Counted from the stretch's first letter, positions 8,091 to 17,081 are shown. The stretch is DNA of 38,393 nt from Nocardia sp. (GCA_014360565.1 JACIXH010000026.1:1-38393); one strand, 5' to 3'. Notes: a model not told the origin generated them from the letters alone. Made by a program: numbers and translations.

Positions 8091-8621
8091 GTGCCGCAAC
8101 GCGATAGCGGCGGCACGAGCCGCGACAGTCAACGGGCCAGGGTCTACGACGGTGAGCAGTTGGTGCGCGGGGTGTTCGATCGAGCCGATGAGTTCGGGCA
8201 CCGGACGGTGGATGTGTACGGCTCGCAATTGACCTTGCCGGTGGAGCGGCGGTTCGCATCTGTGGAGTCGGTGCAGAGCTATGTCGACAAGGTGCTGGCG
8301 TTGAACTGGGTTCGCGCACAATGGGAGCGGGCCGCGGTGGCGGTTCGTGTCCGGGCGCGCGGTGGTTCGGGCGCGGCGCACTACGAGCGCGCGGGCGCTG
8401 TGCTGGCCGTTCCGCTGCACACCGGTTCGACTGCCTGGGCGCTTCGTGAACTCGTGGTCCTGCACGAACTCGCCCACCATTTGTCGGCTGATCCCGCCGA
8501 AGCGGGGCACGGGCCCGAATTCTGCACGCGTTACCTAGAATTGGTCGACGGGGTTATCGGCGCGGAGGCGGGCTTGTTGGTTCGGACGACCTTTGCCGGG
8601 TGTGGTGTTCGTTTCGGTTGA
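8091..8621 (+). CDS. small HExxH putative metallohydrolase (TIGR04338-like)
   Basis: A 176-residue protein with a zinc-protease signature HELAHH (about residues 126-131) followed by GHGPEF 14 residues later, which supplies a likely third metal ligand. The N-terminus has SRDSQRARVYDGE, a conserved opening of the TIGR04338 family of actinobacterial metallohydrolases. It has no signal peptide or membrane helix, so it is cytosolic. Start is GTG at 8091 with GGCGGGA upstream. It probably forms a transcription unit with the DUF2786 gene before it. Substrate unknown. It ends 26 bp from the convergent menC gene. Confidence 0.82.
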   Translation: MPQRDSGGTSRDSQRARVYDGEQLVRGVFDRADEFGHRTVDVYGSQLTLPVERRFASVESVQSYVDKVLALNWVRAQWERAAVAVRVRARGGSGAAHYERAGAVLAVPLHTGSTAWALRELVVLHELAHHLSADPAEAGHGPEFCTRYLELVDGVIGAEAGLLVRTTFAGCGVRFG

Positions 8622-8647
8622 TGGCCGGCGGTGGAGGCGGGTGGGGC

Positions 8648-9613
8648 TCAGGAGTTCTCCAGTAGCGCGCTGACTCGCTCGTAGCGCCGCAGCCACCAGT
8701 CGATCCGGTCGGGATCGGGATGCCGGTACTCGGCGAGCAATGCAGGATCGGGCTCCGGCGGGGTGGTCGGGACCGGCAGCCAACCGGCTACCGGCACAAG
8801 TGAGTCGGTGACGAGGTCGCCCTCGAACAGTGCGAGCGTGCCGAGACCGCAGGCGAATTCCAGGTCGGGCAGCGCGCCTGCCAAAGCCAGTTGGGCGGCC
8901 AGGCCGACGCTGGTCTCCAGCGCCGACGAAACAACAGTCGGCAGCCCGGCTGCCGCGGCGACCGACAATGCCCGTCGCACACCGCCCAGCGGGGTGCACT
9001 TGAGTACCGCCACATCGGCGGCCCCGGCCACCGCCACCCGCATCGGATCCTCGGCCCGGCGAATCGACTCGTCGGCCGCGATCGGCACCGAAACCCGCCG
9101 CCGCACTTCGGCCAACTCCTCGATCGTCCGGCACGGCTGCTCCACATACTGCAAACCGCCTGCGGCACTGTCGATCTCGCCGATGTGCCGAATGGCGGTC
9201 TGCACGTCCCACGCCGCATTCGCGTCGATCCGGACAGCCCCCGATACCCCGATGGCCTCGCGCACCGCCGCTACCCGAGCCAGGTCCTCGGCCAGCGAAT
9301 CGGGATGATCGGCCACTTTCACTTTGGCCGTGGCACAACCGGATTCGCGAACGATTCGCCCGGCCCGTACCGCATCCACGGCGGGCACAGTGCAATTCAC
9401 CGGAATCCGGTCGCGCACCGGTGCCGGCCACCCCACTGTCACCTGTTCGACAGCGGTAGCCAGCCATCCGGCCGCCTCCCGGTCGTCGTACTCGGGAAAG
9501 GCGCAGAACTCTCCCCAGCCCAGCTCTCCTCGGATCAACATCCCCTCGCGCACGGTGATCCCCCGAAACCGTGTCCGCAACGGGATCGCATACACAAACA
9601 GGTCGGCGCTCAC
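8648..9613 (-). CDS. menC: o-succinylbenzoate synthase
   Basis: A 321-residue enolase-superfamily enzyme of menaquinone biosynthesis, converting SHCHC to o-succinylbenzoate by dehydration. Visible family marks are the lysine motif TAKVKV (about 95-100), metal ligands in VRIDANAAWD, YVEQPC and IAADESIR, and a second lysine in VAVLKCTPLGG. The start is GTG at 9613. There is no ribosome site; instead TACGAT lies 7 nt upstream, which suggests a leaderless transcript. It stands alone: the rest of the men cluster is not in this window. Confidence 0.93.
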   Translation of the reverse strand: MSADLFVYAIPLRTRFRGITVREGMLIRGELGWGEFCAFPEYDDREAAGWLATAVEQVTVGWPAPVRDRIPVNCTVPAVDAVRAGRIVRESGCATAKVKVADHPDSLAEDLARVAAVREAIGVSGAVRIDANAAWDVQTAIRHIGEIDSAAGGLQYVEQPCRTIEELAEVRRRVSVPIAADESIRRAEDPMRVAVAGAADVAVLKCTPLGGVRRALSVAAAAGLPTVVSSALETSVGLAAQLALAGALPDLEFACGLGTLALFEGDLVTDSLVPVAGWLPVPTTPPEPDPALLAEYRHPDPDRIDWWLRRYERVSALLENS

Positions 9614-9620
9614 GCGTTCG

Positions 9621-9626
9621 ATCGTA
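9621..9626 (-). promoter_or_regulatory. -10 box of leaderless menC transcript
   Basis: TACGAT (TANNNT type) on the minus strand, 7 nt before the menC GTG, with no Shine-Dalgarno sequence between. This spacing puts transcription start at or next to the start codon. Confidence 0.5.
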
Positions 9627-9718
9627 GAGGTCGTCCCGATCCCGGCCGTATATCGACGATCGCCTACCTACCGCTGATCGGCGGCCTTCTCGTCGGTGAA
9701 TCGCGCCGCAGGCGAGTA

Positions 9719-9751
9719 CGGCGGCGGCGCGCATATCGAGCGCCGCCGCCG
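9719..9751. terminator. GC hairpin after thiolase gene
   Basis: A 12-bp perfect stem (9719-9730 with 9740-9751) of GGC repeats with a 9-nt loop, only 4 bp past the thiolase stop on the minus strand. There is no U-run. Probable actinobacterial-type terminator between the thiolase and menC. Confidence 0.65.
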
Positions 9752-9755
9752 GGGT

Positions 9756-10925
9756 TCACAACCGTTCGATGATGGTGGCGTTGGCGAGGCCACCTGCTTC
9801 GCACATGGTCTGCAACCCATAGCGCGCTCCGCGTTGCTGCATCGCGTGTACGAGCGTGGTCATCAACCGCGCCCCGGACGCGCCGAGCGGATGCCCCAGC
9901 GCGATCGCCCCACCGTTGACGTTGACCCGGCTCATATCCACGCCGGTCTCCTTCGCCCACGCCAGCACGACCGGCGAGAACGCCTCGTTGATCTCGAACA
10001 GATCGATGTCGGCGATTTCGAGGCCCGCACGTCGCAGCACCTTCTCGGTCGCGGGAATGACGGCGGTGAGCATGAGCAACGGGTCGTCGCCCGCGACGGA
10101 GAAGCTGTGCAGCCGGGCCAGTGGCCGCAGGCCGAGCTGCGCGGCGCGCTCTGCGGACATGATCAGCACCGCGGAACTTCCATCGCTGACCTGGCTGGCC
10201 GACGCGGCGGTGATCTCCCAGCCGATCTGCGGGAACCGTGCCGCCATCGCGGGGTCGTAGTAGGCGGGCTGCAATTTCGCGAGGGTGTCGATGGTGCTGC
10301 CGACCCTGATTCCCTCATCCGCGGTCAGCCCGTTGATCGGCGCGAGCTCGTTCGCGAAGAGCCCGTCTTTGGTTGCCCGAGCGGCCTTTTCGTGACTGGA
10401 CAGCGCGAATTCGTCGAGCTGGGTACGCGTGAGACCCCATTTCGCGGCGATGAGCTCAGCGCTGATCCCCTGCGGGACCAGGCCGTCGGGATAACGCTCG
10501 GCGAAGGCGATACCGGACAGATCGTCGGCGCCGAGCACGCTCGCACCCATCGGAACTCGTCCCATCGACTCGACACCGGCTGCCACCACGATGTCGTAGG
10601 CCCCGGCGATAACTCCCTGTGCCGCAAAGTGAATCGCCTGCTGGCTGCTGCCGCACTGGCGATCCACCGTCGTCGCGGGAACCGATTCCGGATATCCGGC
10701 GGCCAGGGCGGCGCGGCGCGTCATGTTCGCGCCCTGCTCCCCGACCTGGGTAACGATGCCGCCGATCACATCGTCGATCAGCACCGGATCGATCCCGCTG
10801 CGCTCGACCACCGCGCGCAGGCTGTGCGCCAGCAGATCGACTGGATGAACGTCGTGAAGTGCGCCGTTCGGCTTGCCCCGCCCGATCGGGGTGCGTACCG
10901 CTTCGACGATGACCGCGTCTGGCAT
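9756..10925 (-). CDS. thiolase (acetyl-CoA acyltransferase, FadA-like)
   Basis: A 389-residue degradative-type thiolase. The nucleophile is Cys91 in DRQCGSSQQA. Further family marks are NEAFSP, the catalytic His in GGAIALGHPLGASG and the second Cys in TMCEAGG. It cleaves 3-ketoacyl-CoA to acetyl-CoA plus a shortened acyl-CoA, or runs in reverse; chain or ring specificity cannot be told from sequence. The start is ATG with AGAGGA 5 nt upstream. It is divergent from an HxlR regulator with a palindrome in the shared 96-bp gap, so it is probably that regulator's target. No other beta-oxidation gene is adjacent. Confidence 0.93.
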   Translation of the reverse strand: MPDAVIVEAVRTPIGRGKPNGALHDVHPVDLLAHSLRAVVERSGIDPVLIDDVIGGIVTQVGEQGANMTRRAALAAGYPESVPATTVDRQCGSSQQAIHFAAQGVIAGAYDIVVAAGVESMGRVPMGASVLGADDLSGIAFAERYPDGLVPQGISAELIAAKWGLTRTQLDEFALSSHEKAARATKDGLFANELAPINGLTADEGIRVGSTIDTLAKLQPAYYDPAMAARFPQIGWEITAASASQVSDGSSAVLIMSAERAAQLGLRPLARLHSFSVAGDDPLLMLTAVIPATEKVLRRAGLEIADIDLFEINEAFSPVVLAWAKETGVDMSRVNVNGGAIALGHPLGASGARLMTTLVHAMQQRGARYGLQTMCEAGGLANATIIERL

Positions 10926-10955
10926 GGAAGTCCTCTTTCGACAACACTGACTCTA

Positions 10956-10971
10956 GCTGACAATAGTCAGC
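10956..10971. promoter_or_regulatory. palindromic operator between thiolase and HxlR genes
   Basis: GCTGAC-AATA-GTCAGC, a perfect 6-bp inverted repeat with a 4-bp AT spacer, midway between the divergent starts at 10925 and about 11022. A related half-site CTGAC lies at 10948-10952. Position and size fit binding of an HxlR-type winged-helix dimer and control of both genes. Confidence 0.55.
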
Positions 10972-11021
10972 GTAAGCCCTAACTATCATGAACTCAAGTC
11001 AGATTGGCTATGATGTCTCTC

Positions 11022-11531
11022 ATGGCAGCCGTGATGGAAGGACCCCTGGCCGATCTCAGCAGATGGGATACGGCGGGCTGCTCCATCGCCAGAGCCATGG
11101 ACTTGATCGGCACCCGCTCCGCGGTGCTCATCCTGCGTGAGGCCTACTACGGCACCCGCCGCTTCGACGGGTTCGCCCGCCGCGTCGGCATCACCGACGC
11201 CGCCGCCGCAGCCCAGCTCCGCAAACTCACCGCCGCCGGTCTCCTGGAAAAACGTCCCTACCAGGAGGAAGGCAAACGCACCCGCCACGAATACGCCCTC
11301 ACCCCGATGGGCCGAGACCTACTCCCCGCGGTGGTGGCCCTGTGGCAGTGGGGCGACACCTACCTCCAGCCCGGCCCTCCGCCGCTGCTGCGGGTGGACG
11401 CCGAAACCGGCGCCCCCGTCCGCGCCGACCTGCGCACCCCCGACGGCACCGAAATCCCCCTCGAACGCCTGGCCGTCCGGGTCAACGAGGACTACCTCCG
11501 CGAGCGCCGGAAGAGGAAGTCGGGCAACTAG
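11022..11531 (+). CDS. HxlR-family winged-helix regulator
   Basis: A protein of about 169 residues. Residues 18-110 carry the HxlR helix-turn-helix: CSIARAMDLIGTRSAVLILREAYYGTRRF, GITDAAAAAQLRKL, LEKRPYQEEGKRTRHEYALTPMGRDLLPAVVAL. A C-terminal extension of about 55 residues (LRVDAETGAPVRADLRTPDGTEIP) is typical of the longer HxlR proteins. The start is uncertain: ATGs at 11010, 11013, 11022 and 11034 are in frame. I favour 11022 because TATGAT at 11009-11014 sits 7 nt upstream and no ribosome site is present. It probably represses itself and the divergent thiolase through the 10956-10971 palindrome; the inducer is unknown. Confidence 0.88.
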   Translation: MAAVMEGPLADLSRWDTAGCSIARAMDLIGTRSAVLILREAYYGTRRFDGFARRVGITDAAAAAQLRKLTAAGLLEKRPYQEEGKRTRHEYALTPMGRDLLPAVVALWQWGDTYLQPGPPPLLRVDAETGAPVRADLRTPDGTEIPLERLAVRVNEDYLRERRKRKSGN

Positions 11532-11539
11532 GCCAGGCC

Positions 11540-11629
11540 GACTTGGACGGCCGATCACCAGGCCGTGGTGGATTTTCCTACTCGGGAAACGTCTCCCTGA
11601 TGTCCTGGTGATCGACCGTCCAGCAAGTC
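11540..11629. terminator. long imperfect inverted repeat between convergent genes
   Basis: The arm 11540-11562 and the arm 11604-11629 are complementary except for a 3-nt insertion and one mismatch. The left arm can instead fold locally (CACCA with TGGTG at 11556-11570), and TTTCC/GGAAA inside the loop can pair. The right arm covers the ATPase gene's stop codon. It lies between the ends of the HxlR gene and the ATPase gene, so a two-way terminator is the simplest reading. A 90-bp insertion with terminal inverted repeats is the alternative. Confidence 0.6.
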
Positions 11630-12707
11630 AGCGCAGGCGCCGGCCGTCGACGCTGAAGAAGTACACGTGCTCGGGGTCGGCGGTCAGGCGCAGGCGTTCG
11701 CCCTTGCGGGGCGGGTTGCGCCAATCGACCCGCGCCACAATCGTTTCCCCGGTCCGGCCGTTGGCGCCGGCGGAGACGGCCCGGCCGTAGACGTACGCGT
11801 CGGAGCCGAGCTCCTCCACCACGTCGACCTCCATCTCCAGCCCGCCGTCGCCCACCTCGAGATGCTCGGGACGAATGCCCAGCACCACTGAACCCTCACC
11901 GGCCTCGGCCACCGCGCGGGGCACGCGAACCGGGTAGCCGCCGATGGTGACGGCGCCGTCGGCGATGGGCAGCGTGAACAGATTCATCGCGGGCGAGCCC
12001 ATGAACCCGGCGACGAACATGTTCGCCGGATCGCGGTAGAGATCACGCGGCGACGCGCACTGCTGGAGCAAGCCGTCCTTGAGCACCGCTACGCGGTCGC
12101 CCATCGTCATCGCCTCGACCTGGTCGTGGGTGACATACACCGTGGTCGTGCCGAGCCGACGCTGCAACTGCGCGATCTGGGTGCGGGTCTGCACACGCAG
12201 TTTGGCATCGAGGTTCGACAGCGGCTCGTCCATCAGGAACACCCGCGGCTGCCGAACGATCGCGCGGCCCATCGCCACTCGCTGCCGCTGCCCGCCCGAG
12301 AGCGCCTTCGGCTTGCGGTCCAGGTACTGCTCGAGGTCGAGCAGCTTGGCCGCCTCCAGCACCCGCTCGTCGCGCTCGGCCTTGGACACCTTGGCCAGCT
12401 TCAGCGCGAACCCCATGTTCTCGGCGACCGACATATGCGGGTACAGCGCGTAGTTCTGGAACACCATCGCGATATCGCGATCCTTGGGCTCGGCGTTGGT
12501 GACGTCCTTGTCGCCGATCCGAATGCACCCACCGTTGACCTCCTCGAGCCCGGCCAGCATCCGCAGCGAGGTCGATTTGCCACACCCCGACGGTCCGACG
12601 AGCACCAGGAACTCGCCGTCGGCGATCTCGAGATTCAGTGCGTCGACCGCGGGTTTGGTGGCACCGGCGTACAGCCGGGTAGCGCGGTCGAAAGTAACGG
12701 TAGCCAT
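11628..12707 (-). CDS. ugpC: sugar ABC transporter ATPase (MsiK/UgpC/SugC type)
   Basis: A 359-residue ATPase of the carbohydrate-uptake family. Walker [10 protein letters not shown] (about 38-46), Q-loop [10 protein letters not shown], signature [14 protein letters not shown], Walker [13 protein letters not shown] and switch histidine [10 protein letters not shown] are all intact. The C-terminal regulatory (TOBE) part has [13 protein letters not shown]. It has no adjacent permease or binding-protein gene. Such orphan ATPases in actinobacteria (MsiK-like) serve several sugar importers. The importer at 3742-6941 lacks an ATPase and is a natural client. The symbol follows the usual family name and does not imply glycerol-3-phosphate as substrate. 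Confidence 0.92.
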   Translation of the reverse strand: MATVTFDRATRLYAGATKPAVDALNLEIADGEFLVLVGPSGCGKSTSLRMLAGLEEVNGGCIRIGDKDVTNAEPKDRDIAMVFQNYALYPHMSVAENMGFALKLAKVSKAERDERVLEAAKLLDLEQYLDRKPKALSGGQRQRVAMGRAIVRQPRVFLMDEPLSNLDAKLRVQTRTQIAQLQRRLGTTTVYVTHDQVEAMTMGDRVAVLKDGLLQQCASPRDLYRDPANMFVAGFMGSPAMNLFTLPIADGAVTIGGYPVRVPRAVAEAGEGSVVLGIRPEHLEVGDGGLEMEVDVVEELGSDAYVYGRAVSAGANGRTGETIVARVDWRNPPRKGERLRLTADPEHVYFFSVDGRRLR

Positions 12708-12864
12708 GCGTAGATCAACATCCCATCCCGGCAGGAACGTGCCGGACGATCCGAGTACGGGTTCTTCTTCGGTACGAGCGCCATCACATTAGCCGCCGCC
12801 TCGACCGCGGGCGAGCTACCTGTGGCGCCCGTAGTCGGGCCCAGCGCCTGTGCGATCCTCGAAC

Positions 12865-13344
12865 ATGCGGAAAGCCAGAACATGGGCCGTGATGTCGGCC
12901 TTGTCGCCGATCGTGTTTCCGCTGGTCGCCATCGGGGCGGCTTACCTCGTGGACGCGATGGCCGGAACGGGCGCCGACATTGCGTGGAACTGGTTGTTCG
13001 TGCTGATTCTGGGGATCGTCGTCTTCTTGCCTGGAATCTGCGCGACGTTGTTCGGTGCCACCTTGCTCCCACGCCGCGCCGGAACCATCACCACCGCCAT
13101 CGGGCTGCTCTTGATCTCGGCCGCAGCCGCGCTGCTGATCATCGGCGGGTTCGATGACGCCCGCGACAGTCCCGATGGTCAACCGCGAATGACCCCCCGG
13201 TTATCGATGCCGGAAGCCTTCGTGTTCGCGATGCCTTACGTCCTGGTCGTTCTCGTCAGCGTTTCGGCCACCTGGCGAGTTGTCGCGGCCGCGCGCGGAT
13301 TGGGCACGCGTTCTCCGAGCATGCTGTCCGGCACTGCTTCGTAG
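12865..13344 (+). CDS. four-helix membrane protein of unknown function
   Basis: A 159-residue hydrophobic protein with four predicted membrane helices (about SALSPIVFPLVAIGAAYLV, WLFVLILGIVVFLPGI, ITTAIGLLLISAAAALLII and EAFVFAMPYVLVVLVSVSA). A polar loop between helices 3 and 4 contains DDARDSPDGQP. I do not recognise the family. The ATG at 12865 is preferred; GTG at 12850 is also in frame, and neither has a good ribosome site. It is divergent from the sugar ATPase. GC-rich third positions and clean helices support coding. Confidence 0.65.
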   Translation: MRKARTWAVMSALSPIVFPLVAIGAAYLVDAMAGTGADIAWNWLFVLILGIVVFLPGICATLFGATLLPRRAGTITTAIGLLLISAAAALLIIGGFDDARDSPDGQPRMTPRLSMPEAFVFAMPYVLVVLVSVSATWRVVAAARGLGTRSPSMLSGTAS

Positions 13345-13432
13345 CCGCACGCCAACAGGTTCCGTGCGGCCCGTGGTGACTCCGGGTAGCCTCGGTCGCG
13401 GAGTAATCGGCGAGCCCCGAGGAGCCAACGGT

Positions 13433-14227
13433 ATGAGTCGTCCGGTCCGTATCGGAGTCCAGCTTCAACCTCAGCACGCGCCTGATTACGGGCTGATCCG
13501 CGATGCGGTGTTGCGGGCCGAGGACGTCGGAGTCGACATCGTCTTCAACTGGGATCACTTCTATCCGCTGACCGGTGATCCCGATGGCGCGCATTTCGAA
13601 TGCTGGACGATGCTGGGAGCGTGGGCCGAGCAGACCGAGCGGGTCGAGTTGGGCGCGTTGGTGACCGGGGGTGGTTACCGCAACCCGGATCTGCTGGCCG
13701 ATATGGCGCGCACGGTCGACAACATCAGTGGCGGCAGGCTGATTCTGGGGATCGGTGGCGGCTGGTTCGAGCGTGACTACATCGAATACGGGTACGAGTT
13801 CGGTACGCCGGGTAGCAGGCTGAACCTGTTGAAGGACAACATGTCTCGCCTCACCTCTCGGCTGGCGAAGCTGAACCCGCAGCCGGTGCGAAAGATTCCG
13901 ATCCTCATCGGCGGTGGCGGTGAGCGCAAAACGCTGCGGCTGGTCGCCGAGTACGCCGATATCTGGCATTCCTTCGCCGACGCGTCCACGCTGGCACACA
14001 AGAACAAGGTGCTGGCCGAGCATGCGGCGGCGGTGGGCGCCGACGACTCGCGGATCGAACGCTCGGTGCAGTGGCAGGGCCGCGCCGAAGCGAAGGTTCT
14101 GCACGACGCGGGCGTGACCCTGTTCACGGTCGGCGTCTCCGGCCCCGACTACGACCTCACCGAGGTGCGTCGCGCGATCGAATGGCGCGACGAGGTGAAC
14201 CCCGTAGTGCTCGAAGGTCTCGCATAG
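13433..14227 (+). CDS. LLM-class F420-dependent oxidoreductase
   Basis: A 264-residue luciferase-like monooxygenase-fold protein. Opening strand RIGVQLQPQHAPDY, then GVDIVFNWDHFYPL, LGALVTGGGYRNPDLLADMARTVDNISGGRLILGIGGGW and PILIGGGGERKTLRLVAEYADIWH are standard family segments. Such enzymes in actinobacteria usually use coenzyme F420, bound near the GG-rich strands; the substrate is unknown. At 264 residues it is shorter than typical members (about 300-350), lacking part of the C-terminal region. GAGGAG precedes the ATG by about 7 nt. The same frame stays open upstream to 13280, but that part does not look coding. Confidence 0.88.
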   Translation: MSRPVRIGVQLQPQHAPDYGLIRDAVLRAEDVGVDIVFNWDHFYPLTGDPDGAHFECWTMLGAWAEQTERVELGALVTGGGYRNPDLLADMARTVDNISGGRLILGIGGGWFERDYIEYGYEFGTPGSRLNLLKDNMSRLTSRLAKLNPQPVRKIPILIGGGGERKTLRLVAEYADIWHSFADASTLAHKNKVLAEHAAAVGADDSRIERSVQWQGRAEAKVLHDAGVTLFTVGVSGPDYDLTEVRRAIEWRDEVNPVVLEGLA

Positions 14228-14378
14228 CGTCACCTGGGCAATCGTCGCGGTTCGGCCGGGTCGGTTCGGCGGGCGCCGGTGTTCGCGCCGCGTCGTCGGC
14301 TGCGCTACCCGCCGAAAGCGCAGGCAGACTGATCGGCGGGTGCCTCGGCGCGTAACCTTCGCCTCGCGAGGTTGCGGC

Positions 14379-14384
14379 TAGGGT
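14379..14384 (+). promoter_or_regulatory. -10 box upstream of amino-acid ABC fusion gene
   Basis: TAGGGT (TANNNT) 8 nt before the ATG at 14393, with no ribosome site between. It has the same sequence and spacing as the box before the DUF2786 gene start. It suggests a leaderless or near-leaderless mRNA. Confidence 0.45.
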
Positions 14385-14392
14385 CTATCGGC

Positions 14393-16174
14393 ATGGCAGG
14401 TGTACGAACTCGGGCGCGGATCGCTGCCCTGTTGCTACTCGTCGGCGTCGCGGCCACCGGTTGCGGTGGTGGCTCCGACAGCAGTACCGCACGCGATCTG
14501 TGTTCCCCGCCGGGATCGAGCGCCGCGGCCGCCGCGCCCACCAACCTGGCGTCCTCCGAGACCGCGGGCGCCGACCGCTACACCACGGCGACTACCGCAC
14601 CGGTCGACTCGATCGACACCTCGCGGCTCGGTCTGCTCAACCCGGGCACCCTGAGCGTCGGCACTCTCTCCGATGCCCCGCCGAGCATCTGCGTCAACGG
14701 GCAGGGCGCGTTCACCGGTTTCGACAACGAACTCCTCACCGCGATCGGCGCGAAACTCGGGCTGCGCGTGGAGTTCTCGGGCACCGAGTTCGCCGGCCTG
14801 CTCGCCCAGGTGTCGGGCAAGCGCTTCGATGTCGGTTCGTCCAACATCACCACCACCGACGCCCGCCGCGAACTCGTCGGCTTCACCAACGGCTACGACT
14901 TCGGCTACTTCTCCCTTGTCGTCCCGCAGGGCAGCGCGGTGCAGGGCTTCGATGACCTGAATCAGGGCTCGCGCATCGCGGTGGTGCAGGGCACCGTGCA
15001 GGACGAGTTCGTGGTGAACCAGCTGAAGCTGGATCCGGTGAAGTTCCCCGACTACAACACGGCCTACGCGAATCTGAAGTCCGGTCAGGTCGACGCCTGG
15101 GTCGCACCGTCCGCCCAAGCGGAGGGTGCGATCAATCCCGGCGACGGTATCGCGGTGTCGCAGAACACCTTCAGTCTCGACAACTTCGTCGGCTACGCGG
15201 TCGCCAAGAACAACCAGCCCCTGATCGACGCGCTCAACTCCGGTCTGGACGCGGTGATCGCCGACGGCACCTACGCCCGCCTCTACGCCGACTGGGTGCC
15301 ACGTGAACTTCCGCCGGGCTGGAAACCGGGCTCGAAAGCCGCGCCTACGCCCCAACTTCCGGACTTCGCGGCGATAGCGGCGCAAAAGGCTCCGCAGACC
15401 GAGCAGTTCGAGCAGAAGTCCACCCTGCAACAGTTGAAGGACACCTTCTTCGACTGGTCGTTGTACAGCAAGGCCTTTCCCGATCTGATCAAGACCGGCC
15501 TGCCGAACACCCTGATCCTGGCGGTGGTTTCGGGCGTGCTCGGCACGGCGATCGGCATGTTGCTCGCGGTGATGGGCATTTCCCGCACCCGCTGGTTGCG
15601 CTGGCCCGCCCGTGTCTACACCGATATCTTCCGCGGCCTGCCCGCGGTCGTGATCATCCTGCTGATAGGCCTCGGCATCGGTCCGGTGGTCCGCAATATC
15701 ACCGGCGGCAACCCGTACTGGCTCGGCGCCGTGGCGCTGGCCCTGCTCTCGTCGGCCTATATCGGCGAGATCTTCCGCTCCGGCATCCAGTCGGTGGAGC
15801 CCGGCCAGCTCGAAGCCGCGCGCGCGATCGGCTTCGGCTACCGCCAGGCGATGACGCTGGTGGTGATCCCGCAGGGTGTGCGCCGGGTGCTGCCCGCGCT
15901 GATGAACCAGTTCATCGCGCTGATCAAGGACTCCTCCCTGATCTACTTCCTCGGCTTGCTGGCCTCCCAGCGCGAGCTGTTCGCCGTCGGCCGCGATCTC
16001 AACGCCCAGACGGGCAATCTGTCCCCGCTGGTCGCCGCGGGTCTGATGTATCTGGTGCTCACCATCCCGCTCACCCACCTGGTCAACTACATCGACCAGC
16101 GCATGCGCACCGGCAAACCCACCCCCGCGGACCCGCTCGAGCAGGCGGTCATCACAGAAGGGCGAGGCGCATGA
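14393..16174 (+). CDS. amino-acid ABC transporter binding protein-permease fusion
   Basis: A 593-residue lipoprotein combining two usual subunits. Residues 1-24 are a lipoprotein signal (VAATGC). Residues about 75-310 form a type-3 solute-binding domain ([45 protein letters not shown]). A linker of about 45 residues follows, then a HisM/GlnP-type permease from about 355: [19 protein letters not shown], the EAA-type loop [19 protein letters not shown], and a last helix near [14 protein letters not shown]. The binding domain faces outside, tethered to its own channel. It probably imports glutamine, glutamate or another polar amino acid. The ATPase follows 70 nt downstream. Confidence 0.92.
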   Translation: MAGVRTRARIAALLLLVGVAATGCGGGSDSSTARDLCSPPGSSAAAAAPTNLASSETAGADRYTTATTAPVDSIDTSRLGLLNPGTLSVGTLSDAPPSICVNGQGAFTGFDNELLTAIGAKLGLRVEFSGTEFAGLLAQVSGKRFDVGSSNITTTDARRELVGFTNGYDFGYFSLVVPQGSAVQGFDDLNQGSRIAVVQGTVQDEFVVNQLKLDPVKFPDYNTAYANLKSGQVDAWVAPSAQAEGAINPGDGIAVSQNTFSLDNFVGYAVAKNNQPLIDALNSGLDAVIADGTYARLYADWVPRELPPGWKPGSKAAPTPQLPDFAAIAAQKAPQTEQFEQKSTLQQLKDTFFDWSLYSKAFPDLIKTGLPNTLILAVVSGVLGTAIGMLLAVMGISRTRWLRWPARVYTDIFRGLPAVVIILLIGLGIGPVVRNITGGNPYWLGAVALALLSSAYIGEIFRSGIQSVEPGQLEAARAIGFGYRQAMTLVVIPQGVRRVLPALMNQFIALIKDSSLIYFLGLLASQRELFAVGRDLNAQTGNLSPLVAAGLMYLVLTIPLTHLVNYIDQRMRTGKPTPADPLEQAVITEGRGA

Positions 16175-16244
16175 TCGGTCAGCGCCCGCAAGCGGCAGCT
16201 CGCGTAACCACGCAGGGCGCCCGAGCATGCGAAGGAGCAACAGC

Positions 16245-16970
16245 GTGAGTGCATCGTTGACCGGCACCGGGCTCAATCTGACGCTCGGCAACAACCACAT
16301 CCTGCGTGGCGTCGACATCCACGTCGACGCGGGCCACGCCACCACCGTCATCGGTCCGTCCGGCTCGGGCAAGTCGACCCTGTTGCGGGTGCTCAACCGC
16401 CTGCACGAACCCGATTCCGGTGATGTCCTGCTCGACGGCAAGTCGGTGCTGAAAGACAATCCCGACAAGCTGCGCCAGCGCATCGGCATGGTCTTCCAGC
16501 AGTTCAATCTGTTCCCGCACAAGACCGTCGCCGACAACATCGTCCTCGGCCCGCGCAAACTGCGCGGCCTGTCCGCCGACGAGGCCCGGGCGCTCGCGAT
16601 CGAGCAGCTCGAGATCGTCGGTCTGGCCGACAAGGCCGACGCCAGGCCGGCCGCGCTGTCGGGTGGTCAGCAGCAGCGGGTGGCCATCGCCCGCGCGCTG
16701 GCCATGAAACCGGAGCTGATGTTCTTCGACGAGGCCACCTCCGCGCTGGACCCGGAGCTGGTCAAGGGCGTGCTGGCGCTCATGGCCGACCTCGCCTCGG
16801 GCGGTATGTCGATGGTCGTGGTGACCCACGAGATGGGTTTCGCCCGCGAGGTCTCCGACAGCGTGGTGTTCATGGATCAGGGCGTCGTGGTCGAGACCGG
16901 CACGCCGGACGCCCTGTTCGACGACGCCAAGACGCCCCGCCTGCGCCGCTTCCTCGATCAGGTCCTCTGA
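16245..16970 (+). CDS. amino-acid ABC transporter ATPase (GlnQ-like)
   Basis: A 241-residue ATPase. Walker [11 protein letters not shown]-loop [10 protein letters not shown], signature [16 protein letters not shown], Walker [15 protein letters not shown] and switch His [12 protein letters not shown] are all complete. It energises the fused binding protein-permease encoded just upstream; together they make the whole importer. The GTG at 16245 has AAGGAG 7 nt upstream and is preferred to ATG at 16227, which would add six residues without a ribosome site. Substrate is most likely a polar amino acid, by family. Confidence 0.93.
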   Translation: MSASLTGTGLNLTLGNNHILRGVDIHVDAGHATTVIGPSGSGKSTLLRVLNRLHEPDSGDVLLDGKSVLKDNPDKLRQRIGMVFQQFNLFPHKTVADNIVLGPRKLRGLSADEARALAIEQLEIVGLADKADARPAALSGGQQQRVAIARALAMKPELMFFDEATSALDPELVKGVLALMADLASGGMSMVVVTHEMGFAREVSDSVVFMDQGVVVETGTPDALFDDAKTPRLRRFLDQVL

Positions 16971-17043
16971 CCAGTTACGGGCCCTCGCAGCAACGTATGC
17001 GCAACTGCTAATGTCGGAAGTGCTTCAGCTCCGTTCGATCAAC

Positions 17044-17061
17044 CCCGGACCGAGTTCCGGG
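17044..17061 (+). promoter_or_regulatory. 6-bp hairpin in leader of His-rich gene
   Basis: CCCGGA and TCCGGG pair around a 6-nt loop, ending 20 nt before the ATG at 17082 and just ahead of the purine-rich ribosome site. It may mark an operator or a leader fold. I looked for a zinc-uptake-regulator box here and found none. Confidence 0.25.
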
Positions 17062-17081
17062 AAACCGGAAAGAGAGAGCCG

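Noticed and set aside
14435..16633. Long open frame antisense to the amino-acid ABC fusion gene (about 732 codons)
   Set aside because: Same shadow effect; the sense frame has full transporter motifs and this one has none.
16971..17081. Zinc-uptake-regulator box upstream of the His-rich gene
   Set aside because: No AT-rich palindrome of the expected kind; only a GC hairpin is present.
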